From positions 28,974,340 to 29,038,339 of the forward strand of contig CM055111.1 in the NCBI GenBank assembly GCA_029204225.1: a DNA stretch of 64,000 bases, read 5' to 3'. The position numbers and the translations under genes are program-made. The notes below the pieces were generated by a model. It had not been told where the DNA came from. It did not search any database and was given only the letters and a program-made list of their open reading frames with translations. Below are positions 11,121 to 21,979 of this stretch, one piece after another (position 1 is the first letter of the stretch; the number at the start of each line of letters is the position of its first letter). Source of the DNA: Diphasiastrum complanatum. Taxonomy: Eukaryota; Streptophyta; Lycopodiopsida; Lycopodiales; Lycopodiaceae.

Positions 11121-11121
11121 C

Positions 11122-11839
11122 TGTAGGGTCGAAGTAGCCCTCCCACCTGCCAACAAGGGTTAGGACACTGGATAGGTGCCTAACTATGAATTGATGCTAC
11201 TTTTAGATAGTTCTCTACTTCTTCTCTAACTCTATCACCACTAATACTACACACCTCTAACTCTACTCCACTGAATTAACATTCATCATAATCTTGTGAA
11301 GGAGAAGAATAGAATAGAAGAGAGGAAGAGAGTAATAGAGAGAAGGTGGAGAGAGAGAGTGATGGTGGAGGTTAGCTCAAATGCTCCTTGTGCTTGCTAA
11401 TGCAAAAACTTTATGAAAGCCAAAAACTTGCAAACTTGAGAGCAAAAGAAAAACACAATCAAGCACATTAGCAAGTAGTGAATAGCAAATGAGGATGCTT
11501 CTCTCCAAAATTTGGTAGAGTTTCATCCTTCTCATTAAGCATGAAAATAGAGTACAAATGGTGCCATTCAAAGGTCCACAAAAAGTATATTAGAATTCAC
11601 AAGATTCATGTGAGCCCAAGTTGGACCCAACTCTAAAATAATAGACTTCTAAGTTTAAAATGACTTTGGGCCTCAAGTTTTATATTAATTACAAAAGGGC
11701 CCAAATCTATTATTCTATTTACAACTCAACTTGCGTGCTCATTGGGCCATGGGCTTATACGAACAGGATGTCATGCCCTCGCAACATATTTTATTAGTCA
11801 ATACTATTTATTTACAATATGTCGGGAATACCCCCAACA
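11122..11839 (-). repeat. 5' LTR of element B (718 bp)
   Basis: In element sense it begins TGTTGGGGGTATTCCCGAC (ending at 11,839 on plus) and ends ACCCTACA next to the primer site. The TG...CA ends and position fit an LTR. The start contains a small inverted repeat, GGGGGTATTCCC. No second copy of this LTR is present in the window. The 64-codon ORF inside it is chance. Confidence 0.65.
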
Positions 11840-12084
11840 TTGATCAGTAGTTTCTGTTTGTTTGAAATTGTCTTAAGTTGTCTCTTAATTCTGCATATTA
11901 ATTCTGCACGCATATTCAATCAGAGCGAATACCGTTCTATTAGTACATAGATCAAATACAGACCCGATTGAAGACACTAATATTAGTTTGATTTATTCAA
12001 ACTTTCATCGTGTTCTCTGTGGAAGAATAATTACTATTTTTCCTACATCACGCCCACACCCACACGCGATTTTACGACAAAAAA

Positions 12085-12234
12085 GAGCCATGATGCCATT
12101 TGGGTAGTAGTTGGCAGGCTAAACAAAATGATTCAATTTATTCCAACAAAGTTTATTGTCAAGGCTTCTAAACTTGCACAACTTTTCATGAAAATTTTTC
12201 TCTCATATAAGGAATTTTTAATGGAGGAGGGAAT
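12085..12234 (+). pseudogene. Gypsy integrase fragment with polypurine tract
   Basis: Reads VVVGRLNKMIQFIPTKFI, then VKASKLAQLF. This is the integrase core motif seen intact at 20,970-21,050 (DRLTKFAQFIPTK, VKASELAQLF). It then jumps to a purine tract, ggaggaggga, directly before tgttatgtac, the likely start of a 3' LTR at 12,235. Most of pol is deleted between the two. Confidence 0.6.
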
Positions 12235-14421
12235 GTTATGTACCATAACGATACACCCTTAAGTGATGACTTTGTGTTGACAGATTCCCCTGCTTCAGAG
12301 GATCTGTTTTACTACGATTCTTTCTGGCTCTTTTTCAGAATCGTTTCTGCCTGTTATCAGGCTTCATGGCATTCCTTGGATAGTTTCTTGATTTTACGAT
12401 GCCAACCCAGGCAAAAGGGACAGAGTTTCATTGTAGTATTTTCTTTTATGTCTTGCCTGTCAGAGGACTACTCAGAGACGTCACTCTTGAACGCACTTAC
12501 ATTCTACATAGATGATGCAAGCCAAGAACGCTCATTCACAGATCAGCATGCAAGCCAATGAACGTTCAGTAGTTTCTACTTGTACTTACTCTAAAAATGG
12601 ATTGAAATCAGAGCCTACACTACACTGAACTGAGCTACATTTGCATAAACTGATAAACAAGAAACAAGAACTAATCTACAGCATGTTAGAAGTCCAAGAA
12701 TCAAGAAACTAACCAGCCTTTTGATTTTTGGACATCCCAAGAACATCAAGAACTAGAATGTTAGAGAATATGCAAGATTTATGCCACATTTCTAGCCTAT
12801 TTACTTTACTTGAATGCTGGCTCCTACATTAATACACAAGAAATCAAGAAAGCTAATCCACTCTACAAAAGCAGCAAATCTCATCCACTCTACAGTCCAC
12901 AACCACACACAAAAGGAGGGAAGGGCAAGATCCTAAATGCATCACTCAAAAAACAAGCATGATCAAGGAGCTCAATGGTTGCACCAAACTCCTGAAGGCT
13001 CTTCTCATTTCAGCATGGAGTTGATACAATTCACAAAAAGCTCCTCTTCACAAAGAGGGAGTCTCTTAAATAAGCAAGAGAGCTTTTTAGGTGGCATCCT
13101 AGTGGAATTTCCACATTTCACAAATTACAAGTGGAATAATGCTCTCCACTAGAGGTCACCATCAAAAGGTGGCTCACTCTACTTTCTTTAAGAGGGGTCT
13201 ACTTGCATTCATTACTTTAGCCTAGAAATACTAGTTTCTACATGGTCATTCCATCTTCCGAGATTCACCATGAGACTTACACAGTTCTTACTTGAAATTA
13301 CTAACTAGTATTCTTCGGCTCTCATACTCGGCTCTCAGTCTTCATTAGTCTCGTCTTCTCAGAGACCTCCTCGGTCTAAGGTGAGAGGTGCTCTTGAGTT
13401 GCTCTGTCTGAGTATCTTGGGAATTCGACAGAATCAGCCAACATCCAAATGTTGACAAATTCCCCTGCTCCAGAGGATCTGTTTTACTATGATTCTTTCT
13501 GGCTCTTTTTCAGAACCGTTTCTGCAGTTACCAGGCTTCGTGGCATTCGTTAGATAGTTTATTGATTTTACAATGCCAACCCAGGCAGAAGGGACAGAGT
13601 TTCGTTGTAGTATTTTCTTTTATGTCCTGCCTGTCAGAGGACTACTCAGGGACGTCACTCTTGAACGCACTTACATTCTACATAGATGAAGCAAGCCAAG
13701 AACGCTCATTCACAGATCAGCATGCAAGCCAATGAACGTTCAGTAGTTTCTACTGGTACTTACTCTAAAAATGGATTGAAATCAGAGCCTACACTACACT
13801 GAACTGAGCTACATTTGCATAAACTGATAAACAAGAAACAAGAACTAATCTACAGCATGTTAGAAGTCCAAGAATCAAGAAACTAACCAGCCTTTTGATT
13901 TTTGGACATCCCAAGAACATCAAGAACTAGAATGTTAGAGAATATGCAAGATTTATGCCACATTTCTAGCCTATTTACTTTACTTGAATGCTGGCTCCTA
14001 CATTAATACACAAGAAATCAAGAAAGCTAATCCACTCTACAAAAGCAGCAAATCTCATCCACTCTACAGTCCACAACCACACACAAAAAGAGGGAAGGGC
14101 AAGATCATAAATGCATCACTCAAAAAACAAGCATGATCAAGGAGCTCAATGGTTGCACCAAACTCCTGAAGGCTCTTCTCATTTCAGCATGGAGTTGATA
14201 CAATTCACAAAAAGCTCCTCTTCACAAAGAGGGAGTCTCTTAAATAAGCAAGAGAGCTTTTTAGGTGGCATCCTAGTGGAATTTCCAACATCCAAATGTT
14301 GACAAATTCCCCTGCTCCAGAGGATCTGTTTTACTACGATTCTTTCTGGCTCTTTTTCAGAACCGTTTCTGCAGTTATCAGGCTTCGTGGCATTCGTTAG
14401 ATAGTTTATTGATTTTACAAT
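12235..14421 (+). repeat. LTR-derived region with a tandem duplication
   Basis: Begins like a 3' LTR (tgttatgtaccataacg after a polypurine tract). The block starting 'tgttgaca(g/a)attcccctgct' occurs at 12,275, 13,450 and 14,297. Units 1 and 2 run in parallel for about 840 bp. Unit 1 has about 335 extra bases before unit 2 (about 13,112-13,446), absent from unit 2, and unit 3 stops after about 125 bp. Small ORFs of 63-107 codons inside are conserved only because the DNA is duplicated; none looks like a known protein. Confidence 0.7.
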
Positions 14422-14851
14422 CTTGAAAATCTCACAAAGCAAACAAAATTTCAAATTAATTTTTTTTTGTAGCATCCAAATATAGCATCATTTCATATAG
14501 CACGCCAGAATGTTATCTTTAAAGGCTGCAAATCTTTTTAAGTTGTTAGAATCAGCTCCAAAAAGAAATTTATTTTTTCAAAAACGTTCATCAAAAAAAT
14601 TTCATTTCCTTGAAATAAAAAATTTGCAGACTAGCATGCCGACAAGCTGACCAATTTTTATTTTATTTTATAAAATTAAACTTATATTTATAGAATACCA
14701 AAGTATTTTGTGATGGACCTATTTGAAATTTGATAGATAGTCAATTTGTTAAATATGCATTAAACCACAATTCTTGTTCTTAAAAAATTATGTAGTGGCA
14801 TAAAAAGAGTAGCACACCACGTGCTACCATTTTGTGATTAAGGAGACCATA
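14422..14851. other. AT-rich spacer, nothing recognised
   Basis: AT-rich sequence with homopolymer runs. No coding motif or paired terminal repeat seen. Confidence 0.5.
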
Positions 14852-14972
14852 AAGAAGCTAGGGTCCAACAATATTAGATCAATATTCATCGATTATTCAT
14901 CTTCAGACAAAGCCTATAAGTTGTATAATAATGTTACTTCTAAAAAATTCTTTAGAAGAGATGTAATATTTT
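14852..14972 (+). pseudogene. Ty1/copia integrase C-terminal fragment
   Basis: Reads KLGSNNIRSIFIDYSSSDKA, then YKLYNNVTSKKFFRRDVIF. This is the copia block that normally appears as 'KLD.KS.K.IF.GYS..SKAYRLY...+....RDVIF', seen intact at 58,310-58,435. Frame is lost on both sides. Confidence 0.7.
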
Positions 14973-16069
14973 TTTAAGATCAGTTCATTGATTTTATATT
15001 GTTTAAGATTGGCATAAAAGCAACCATAAAGGCAGTTCGAAAGTCTTTCCAAGTTGTAGGAACATTGGCACGGTCCTTAAGATCCTACCACTATGAATAC
15101 GCTTTGCGATACAAAAACATGATAGCAGCGACGCTCCGCCAATTGTTAGGTAGATCATGAAAGCTTACTTAAACAACCAAGCTTTTATAACTTAATCTGA
15201 AAGAGTTTAGCATAACAATTTCATGGGGAAGTGGGCCAGGGGGCACAATCCCCCCCCCCCTCACCCATCACATCACTTTAAGAGGGTACGAGGGTGCTCA
15301 AGGGGGTAAGCCCCCCCCTTTTGTCTGTATGCTCCACCAAGATACAACCCGCAGGCGGAACCGCGCAGTTACATCCGCATCATGATAAAAAAACAGGAGG
15401 GGTAAAGCTAGACCCGATAAAAAAATGGGAGAGCCTACATAACCATTTCTTTTTTAAATTTTATTATTCAAAAGGTAATTTGAAAAAAAATCAAAAGTTG
15501 GGAGAGCTCAAAATTTAATTACCTTATGTTTTACTTGAAACTACATTTACAAGCAAAACCAAATAAACCTTAAACTTTCCGAGGTTAAAAGTTCAAAGGA
15601 AGAAACCTTTGCCAACATAACAAATCCACAAAATTCTTTGAGTTTAATAACTAATTTTCTTGCAAATCATGCTCAGCATTTTTCAAGGATTAACCTTTAA
15701 ATAGAACTTAAAGGTATCAAGTTTGATACCAACTATTACAACTCCCATGATTTTCGATAGCTTTGAAAGTTGACGCACACTCCATATAAGTGATGACACA
15801 CTATATTTACCCAATCCGCCAACGAACAAGACACTGACGACCTCGCTCTAAAACCAAACTAACAATATAATCGCTCTATTTCGTGTATCTCTTGGTCTTG
15901 TGTTGTGTCTCTTGATTGCTAGAAGAAAATATGTTCTGTGATGCGTAGTTAAGTGTCTGGGGTTCCGTGAGAGCTTACGCACGAAAAGAAAAATCAAGCC
16001 AGAAAATTGTTTGCGAATCAAAAGAGAGAGGACGAACACGAAACAAGAAAGAATAAAGCTTCCGCGACA
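14973..16069. other. Decayed sequence, possible copia LTR at right end
   Basis: No coding region recognised. Contains C-rich and G-rich runs at 15,240-15,320 and AT-rich sequence elsewhere. A tRNA-Met type primer site begins at 16,070, so an LTR should end at about 16,069 (ttccgcgaca). Its start is not determinable. Confidence 0.35.
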
Positions 16070-16081
16070 TGGTATCAGAGC
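16070..16081 (+). other. Primer binding site, initiator tRNA-Met type
   Basis: tggtatcagagc, complementary to the 3' end of plant initiator tRNA-Met, follows ...gcgaca. It marks the 5' end of a copia-type element on plus, but no gag follows before the next primer site at 17,485. Confidence 0.55.
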
Positions 16082-16089
16082 CTACAGGT

Positions 16090-17484
16090 TATCACTATTG
16101 ATATCCCAGGAGTGATTCTTCCAAATTCATCCTATCACTCCTCTCCCTCTACCCTGACCTCCGACATTTATAGATTCTGAATATTACTTTCTCAGAGTTG
16201 GGATGTGGCAAGAATATGTTGTGGGAAAAATAGTCCTATATATTTAATTGTTGAAGTAATTCCCGAAGGTCATCTATTTTCATGCGTTAAGCTGTTCTAA
16301 ACATGTACCTAGCCATGGTGGCTTTAATTAGAATCCTTAAGGAAACAAAATAAAATAAAAAGTAAAATCAAGTACCTAGCCACACACTACCTTTTTTAAA
16401 TTAGAAAATCCTATAGAACTCGTAGAGAAACCTACTTGTAGAATGCCAAAAGCCCTAAGTCCTCTCCTTTTGTCCTCTCTCTTGCTCACTTCCTCTCTTT
16501 TTCTCTCTCTTTCCAAATAGTTTAGTTTCTGTAAGTAATGTAATACTAGTAGAGTAGTTTTGGTTGTCTCACTTTGGATCTTAGCATGCCTTGGCTATGT
16601 TCTAATCATTCTTGACCTCTATTTATGATGAAACCACCTTCCGATGTTAATATAATGCTTTTGTGCATAGCCTTTCCTCCTCTTTTTTTGCTTGTTTTGA
16701 TGAGGTTGATGCAATGTGAACTTGCCACACATTGGATAAAATTCACTCCTCTATGTTGCATGGCACATTTGGTTTATATCTTGTTCATGCAAGTGTGAAA
16801 AATTGCCTACATTGGCAAATCTAGCCATGTAGAATATTGTACATTTTGTCAATATTGTTTGTTGGTTACTTGAACGGCCAAAGTGCCACTTGTACATACA
16901 CACCTAAAATAGGTTACCACGAGTCAAGAGGAGTGGTTGTGTCTATTTGGTAGTGATTCCTACTTTGTAGGATCTAGACCATGATTTATGATGAGATTTG
17001 TACCTACCATGCACCTACCAAGCATGACTCCTGGATCTAGGCTAGGGTTTTCACATTAGGGCAAGAAAGTGGAGTCTACTTCCTTATTACATGCTGGATT
17101 TTCACCTAACTTTGCAAAGGAAGTGTGTTTTACTATGTATTTCCATTCTCCATAGTGAGAAGATAGAAACTTTTTGGAGCCTCAAGGAGAAACTCGAGTT
17201 TCCTCTCATTGTATGGTGATTACTCTATTTTTCCAATGAAACCCAGCTTTGGCACTTTGTAAACACTGTCTACAGGCCGTACTACAGCCTTATTTCCACA
17301 CGTGTGGAGTTGGATTAGACTATTTGATCAATGCTTTGATTGTCTCTACTTGTTTCCTATCAAGCTGCTAAACTAGATCTTGTTTTCTGATGACTAGTTT
17401 CTGATAGATTGTTTAACAAGCATACAATCACCTTGTGGATCATTCAAAGATCCATTTATGGTCCTTAGTACTGTACTTTTAACA
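16090..17484 (+). repeat. Probable copia 5' LTR upstream of gag, left limit unknown
   Basis: A primer site at 17,485 implies an LTR ending 'cttttaaca' at 17,484. The AT-rich text from about 16,200 has no coding region and could be this LTR (atatattta near 16,240 could be its TATA box). The start cannot be fixed without the 3' copy, which is not in the window. Confidence 0.4.
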
Positions 17485-17497
17485 TGGTATCAGAGCC
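17485..17497 (+). other. Primer binding site of the copia element with open gag
   Basis: tggtatcagagcc, initiator tRNA-Met type, 630 bp upstream of the gag start at 18,116. Confidence 0.7.
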
Positions 17498-18115
17498 AAG
17501 TACAAGGCCATTGATCTGTGTTTGAATCTAATCCAGTTTTAGCAGGTTTTGGTGCAAAAAGCTAGTATTGGAAGGGCGAGCTGGTATCCAGGTTTTGGTG
17601 AGGGGATTTGATCCCAAACTTTTTCAGGATCAAAATCCGTACTGTTCACACGTGTGGGCATCTCTGAACCAACATTTAATAACCCATATTCATTGGATCA
17701 TAGAAAATTCATATGGTGTCAGTTTGATGTAATTTTTGGTGCAAATCCTAGGATAAGCTACCAAGATCACTTGCCATTGATTAGTTTTGAATTTGTTTCA
17801 TGAAAACTAATTAATCTAGGCTGATTTCAGACCTTCTTAAAGTGGAAACCAGGTCTTGAAAGTACATCAAAGTGAATGAGAGAGATAGAGTCAGTTTTTG
17901 TCCAAGAATAGCCAAGATTGGCAAGATTTGCTTGAGTGTAGTTTTCATCTCATCTTATCTTCATTCCAGCTTGTGAGGGAGTGATAGAACTGTGATTACA
18001 AATCCATCTGTTGGATTAGAAGTCAACATTTGAGTGAAACACTGCAAGTTAGAAACCTTTGTGAGTTTCAGGTCCAAACAAATCTATATCTTGTGTGTAG
18101 AATCTTGCTAGTAAG

Positions 18116-18934
18116 ATGGGATCAGTGGGAGCCTACCTTCTAGAAGCTAGTGAGAGGTTAAATTCTACCAATTATGCTATTTGGAAAGTGAGGATGGAGT
18201 CACTAATGGTGCTCCAGGATCTTTATGAGTTTCTAATAGATGATGAAGATGAACCTCTAGGTGCACAGGAATTAGTGAGATACAAGAAGAGGTCTAGGCT
18301 TGCACTTCACTGTATTAAGATGAATGTAAGCAATGATCTTTTAAGGGAAGTATCATCATGTAAGAGTGCTAAAGAGGCTTGGGAATCTTTAAAATCTATC
18401 TATGAGTCTAGTAACACTTCGAAGGCTCTCATGCTTAGGAATAAGATTCTACAAAGCATGAACAGGAGTGATGAGAATGCACAAGATTATGTGCTAAGAA
18501 TCAGGTCTCTTAATAGGGAGTTAGCTTCCATTGGAGAGAAGATTCAAGATAGTGAGCTTGTTCAGATTGTCCTAAATGGTCTAGGGAGTGGCTTTACAAA
18601 TTTGGTCCAAAGCTTTGCAATCCAAGACACTTTGCCTACTATAGAAAAGCTACACAGTGTATTAGTAGCTGAAGAGTGTAGGATGTTGCATACCAATGCA
18701 AGATTGAATGCTATTTCTCTGCAGGATGGTGATGAGAAAGGTAATTTCTCATTCAAAAGCAAGAAGAAGACCAATGGCAAGAAGAAGCACTTCAAGGAGA
18801 CCAAGGAGGAGGATGAGGCTTCAAGCTCAAAGGGCAAGATCAAAGACAAGTCCAAGTACAAATGTTTTTTCTGTGGAAAGAAAGGACATTTTGCATCAGA
18901 ATGTCTCAAGAAGAAGAACTCCTGTTTGCTTTAA
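18116..18934 (+). CDS. Ty1/copia gag (UBN2 plus zinc knuckle), ORF open
   Basis: 272 codons without a stop. Residues about 8-75 hold the copia N-terminal motif (LNSTNYAIWKVRMESLM). Residues 80-190 form the UBN2 capsid region (SAKEAWESLKSIYES, LRNKILQSMNRSDENAQDYV, VLNGLGSGF). A Lys-rich linker then leads to a CCHC zinc knuckle, CFFCGKKGHFASEC (CX2CX4HX4C), near residue 250. In a live element gag packages RNA into virus-like particles. The start is the first Met after the leader and matches the usual 'M....' before LNGxNY. Protease, integrase and RT should follow, but about 80 bp after the stop the sequence switches to inverted chromovirus RT (19,018). The gag is therefore intact-looking but orphaned. 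Confidence 0.8.
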   Translation: MGSVGAYLLEASERLNSTNYAIWKVRMESLMVLQDLYEFLIDDEDEPLGAQELVRYKKRSRLALHCIKMNVSNDLLREVSSCKSAKEAWESLKSIYESSNTSKALMLRNKILQSMNRSDENAQDYVLRIRSLNRELASIGEKIQDSELVQIVLNGLGSGFTNLVQSFAIQDTLPTIEKLHSVLVAEECRMLHTNARLNAISLQDGDEKGNFSFKSKKKTNGKKKHFKETKEEDEASSSKGKIKDKSKYKCFFCGKKGHFASECLKKKNSCLL

Positions 18935-19017
18935 GCTGATTTGTTTCTTGGGTTCTGGCGGCAAACCCATGGCTGCATGACCTTTCTTATGACAGTGGAT
19001 ACACTCAATAATTGATT

Positions 19018-19690
19018 ATGGCATCGGTCCTAACCACAAAAGCCTTATTAGGATCGCCAATGATTAATAATGTACTGGTGCCGAAGTGACACTTTTCTTA
19101 AGCAACTCAAAACAATTATTCATATCCTCCGTCCACACCACTAGTGGACTCTTAGCCCTCCGGCTTAGCTTCTTATAGCCTTTCAAGGCCTGGGTAAGAG
19201 GAAATGCCAATCGAGCAAATTGGGAAATATGCCGACGGAAAAATCCCACAAACCCCAAGAAAGACTTGATTTTCCGAACTGTGGTGAGAATAGGCCAATC
19301 AATAACCCTCTGGATACGATTAGCCTCAATCTCCACCCCCCATTTAGAAATCTTATGCCCCAAGTAAGACAATTCCTTAGCAAAAAAGTCACACTTAGAC
19401 TCCTTGGCAAAGAGCTTTTCCCTTCTTAGAATGTCCAAGACAATCCTAAGATGCTCTTTATGTTCCACCAAAGTCTTACTGAACACTAGGATATCATCTA
19501 AGAATACCACTACCAATCTTCCCAAATATGGTCTGAACAAATCGTTCATCATTTGTTGGAAAGTTGTCGGTGCATTGGTCAAACCAAAAGGCAACACCAA
19601 CAATTCGTAGTGACCAAAGCGAGTTCGAAACCCGATTTTTGGTATATCTTCTGCCTTAATGCGTATCTGATGGTAGCTCGATCTTAGGAC
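19018..19690 (-). pseudogene. Chromovirus RT fragment, inverted arm plus loop
   Basis: 221 codons open on minus. In order: YHQIRIKAEDIPKIGFRTRF, VLPFGLTNAPTTFQQMMNDL, VVVFLDDILVFSK (intact FLDD catalytic box), ESKCDFF, SYLGHKIS and FLGFVGFFRRHISQFARLAF, ending at RNase H entry (SAPVHY). The stretch from about 19,445 down to 19,018 is a reverse-complement copy of about 19,685-20,112 on plus. RT converts element RNA to DNA. The fragment lacks both the RT start and RNase H. Confidence 0.8.
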
Positions 19691-20112
19691 TATCTTGGAC
19701 ATTCTAAGAAGGGAAAAGCTCTTTGCCAAGGAGTCTAAGTGTGACTTTTTTGCTAAGGAATTGTCCTACTTGGGGCATAAGATTTCTGAACGGGGGGTGG
19801 AGATTGAGGCTGATCGTATTCAGAGGGTTATTGATTGGCCTATTCTCACCGCAGTTCGGAAAATCAAGTCTTTCTTGGGATTTGTGGGATTTTTCTGTCG
19901 GCATATTCCCCAATTTGCTCGATTGGCATTTCCCCTTACCCAGGCCTTGAAAGGCTATAAAAAGCTAAGCCGGAGGGCTAAGAGTCCACTAGTGGTGTGG
20001 ACGGAGAATATGAATAATTGTTTTGAGTTGCTTAAGAAAAGTGTCACTTCGGCACCAATACATTATTAATCATTGGCGATCCTGATAAGGCTTTTGTGGT
20101 TAGGACCGATGC
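19018..20112. repeat. Long inverted repeat inside RT (about 430-bp arms, about 240-bp loop)
   Basis: Left arm about 19,018-19,450 and right arm about 19,680-20,112 encode the same RT/thumb segment on opposite strands. The encoded proteins differ at only about 7 of 124 residues (for example KWGVEIEAN versus ERGVEIEAD). The loop is unique RT sequence (finger to FLDD). At the junction the words atcttagga and tatcttgg can be read as part of either arm. Confidence 0.75.
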
Positions 20113-20620
20113 CAGTGATTATGCTATTGGAGCTGTTTTGATGCAAGATGGACATCATGTGGCTTATGAAAGCAAGAAACTCAATCCTGCTCAGTCTAGG
20201 TATTGTACCTATGAGAATAAACTATTTGCAATTGTTCATTCCTTGAAAATTTGATGACATTATTTGTATGGAGCCAGATTTGAAGTTTTGATGGATCATC
20301 AGACTCTTCGATATTTCTTTGATGCTACAGATTTGAAGGGGAGGCAAGCCAGATGGGCTGAGCTGATGCAAATCTTTGACTTTTCTATACATTATTGTAA
20401 AGGAAGTCAAAATACTCTAGCGGATGCTTTGAGTCGGTTACTGGTTATTAATCAGTTGTGCTTTACTGTTATAGAACCGGAGTTGTTTAAGTCTCTTCAA
20501 GGACTATATGAGTCCGATCCTTTTTTTGGAAAGTATTGGCAACAAGTACTTTCTAGGGTCGATTCAGGTTTGCAAGATTCCTCGAATCAGAGAAAGACTA
20601 AAACGGTTTTTCTAATTTGA
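19692..20620 (+). pseudogene. Chromovirus RT thumb and RNase H
   Basis: Continues the plus-sense pol: LRREKLFAKESKCDFF, SYLGHKISERG, VIDWPILTAVRKIKSFLGFV. After a one-base frame change near 20,069 comes RNase H: FVVRTDASDYAIGAVLMQ, YASKKLNPAQ-like text, CTYENKLFAIVHSLK, then HYLYGARFEVLMDHQTLRYF and NTLADALSRL. Two adjacent TGA codons at 20,254-20,259 replace the expected Trp-Arg before HYLYG, and another TGA at about 20,619 precedes NRILF. RNase H would remove the RNA strand after reverse transcription. Non-functional. Confidence 0.8.
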
Positions 20621-20629
20621 AACAGGATT

Positions 20630-21970
20630 TTGTTTCGTAAAGGAAAGGTGTGTGTACCGGAGAATGACATTGTAAGGGCCCAAATCTTGCATGAGTGTCA
20701 TGATAGTCCATGCGCAGGACATCCGGGTATACAAAGAACACTTGACTTGGTTCGAAGGCAATTTTGGTGGCCTAAGATGAAAAGTCAGGTAGAGGCCTAT
20801 GTACTTAAATGTACTAAGTGCCAGTTAAATAAAGCACAGAGACTAAAAGCTAGTGGCCTATTACATCCTTCAGATATTCCTATCGGAAAGTGGGAAAGTA
20901 TATCTATGGATTTTTGTGGTCGAGCTTCCACGTACAGGGAAGGCCCACGATTCGGTTTGGGTCATTGTTGACAGACTTACGAAGTTTGCTCAATTTATCC
21001 CAACGAAAACTATTGTTAAAGCTTCAGAACTAGCTCAACTGTTTGTTGAGAAGCTTTTCGACTATACGGGCTGCCTTACGATATTGTAAGTGACCATGAC
21101 CCAAAATTCACTGGGAATTTTTGGCAAGCAATATTTGAAAAGTTGGAAACAACTTTAAGCTTGAGTTCTATAGATCATCCGGAATCAGACGGTCAAACGG
21201 ACATGAACAATCAGACGATGGAGGATATGCTTCGAGCATATGTGGGCCATTGACAGTCTGATTGGGAACTGTACCTTCCATTGGTGGAATTTGCATATAA
21301 CAGTGCAAAACATTCAGCGACCGGATTTAGTCCTTTCATGCTTATGTATGGTTTTCAACCTCGATCACCAATTAGTATTGGCATGAAAAACCTACGGGTG
21401 CAAGCCGCAGCTGATTTCCTTGCGAATATGCAAGAAATGTTACAGCTGGCTAAAGATAGCATAAGAAGTGCCCAGGACAGGGCAAGGCACTATGCTGATC
21501 TATCTCGAAAGCACAAGGTATTCATGGTCAACGACTGGGTATTTTTGAGAGTCCCTAGTCATGCTAGGGGCTTCAAAACTATTAAGTGTGCAAAGTTGCA
21601 CCTAGGTATTGCGGTCCTTTTAAGGTTATCCAAGTGATAAACAAGGTCGCATACAAACTAGACCTTCTAGCTTTACTTGGAATTCATCATGTTTTCCACA
21701 TTAGTAAGTTGAAACCCTCGTTGGGGGTTGGGGAGACCCTGGTCCCTGTGGAAGATCTAGTGGAACTTTTTCGTGATGAGTCCGTGAGTGGACCACCTGA
21801 ACCCGAGGCGATTATTAATAGCCGGCAGAGAACTCTATGGAGTAGAGTGCTTCGGGGATTTTTAGTCAAGTGGAGGGGCAAATTAGAAGAGGAGGATACA
21901 TGGGAAAAGGAGGCTGATCTCCAAAAGAGTTTTCCAAGTTTTTTCCTACAAGTAAAAATCTAAGTTTAGG
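20630..21970 (+). pseudogene. Chromovirus integrase and chromodomain
   Basis: Order: H2C2 zinc-binding region (HECHDSPCAGHPGIQRTLDL, then CTKCQLNKA), integrase core (YLWIFVVELP in a shifted frame, DRLTKFAQFIPTK, IVSDHDPKFTGNFWQAIF, HPESDGQT), GPY/F-like end (PRYCGPFKVIQVINKVAYKL), the HVFHISKLKP motif, and a C-terminal chromodomain remnant (GFLVKWRGKLEEEDTWEKEA, SFPSFF). Frameshifts occur near 20,930, 21,085 and 21,590, and a TGA replaces Arg at about 21,252. The third catalytic residue looks changed (SDGQTDMNNQ, where ERTNQ is usual and is kept in the copy at 63.9 kb). The chromodomain places the family among chromoviruses, where it guides insertion to marked chromatin. Confidence 0.85.
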
Positions 21971-21979
21971 GGGAAGGAA
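21971..21979 (+). other. Polypurine tract of the chromovirus
   Basis: gggggaagg-type purine run (with the preceding aggg) directly before the LTR start tgttacatacc. It primes plus-strand synthesis. Confidence 0.7.

Larger units (their letters stand above)
6020..11839 (-). mobile_element. Athila/Tat-like gypsy element B, 5' two-thirds
   Basis: Oriented leftwards. From the right: an LTR (11,122-11,839), a tRNA-Asp type primer site, a 1.3-kb leader with a repeated short motif, gag, two zinc knuckles, protease and the start of RT. Sequence similarity to pol ends inside the RT palm at about 6020, so the rest of RT, RNase H, integrase and the 3' LTR are missing. The 'LGRPWL' protease signature and the tRNA-Asp primer site fit the Athila/Tat side of gypsy rather than chromoviruses. 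No target duplication can be tested because the left end is gone. Confidence 0.75.

Noticed and set aside
12937-14302. Duplicated 63-71-codon ORFs (MHHSKNKHDQG...)
   Set aside because: They are copies within a tandem DNA duplication, with no homology or gene context.
15240-15320. C-rich and G-rich runs as a DNA transposon or telomere-like end
   Set aside because: Runs are irregular, with no inverted ends or telomere repeat.
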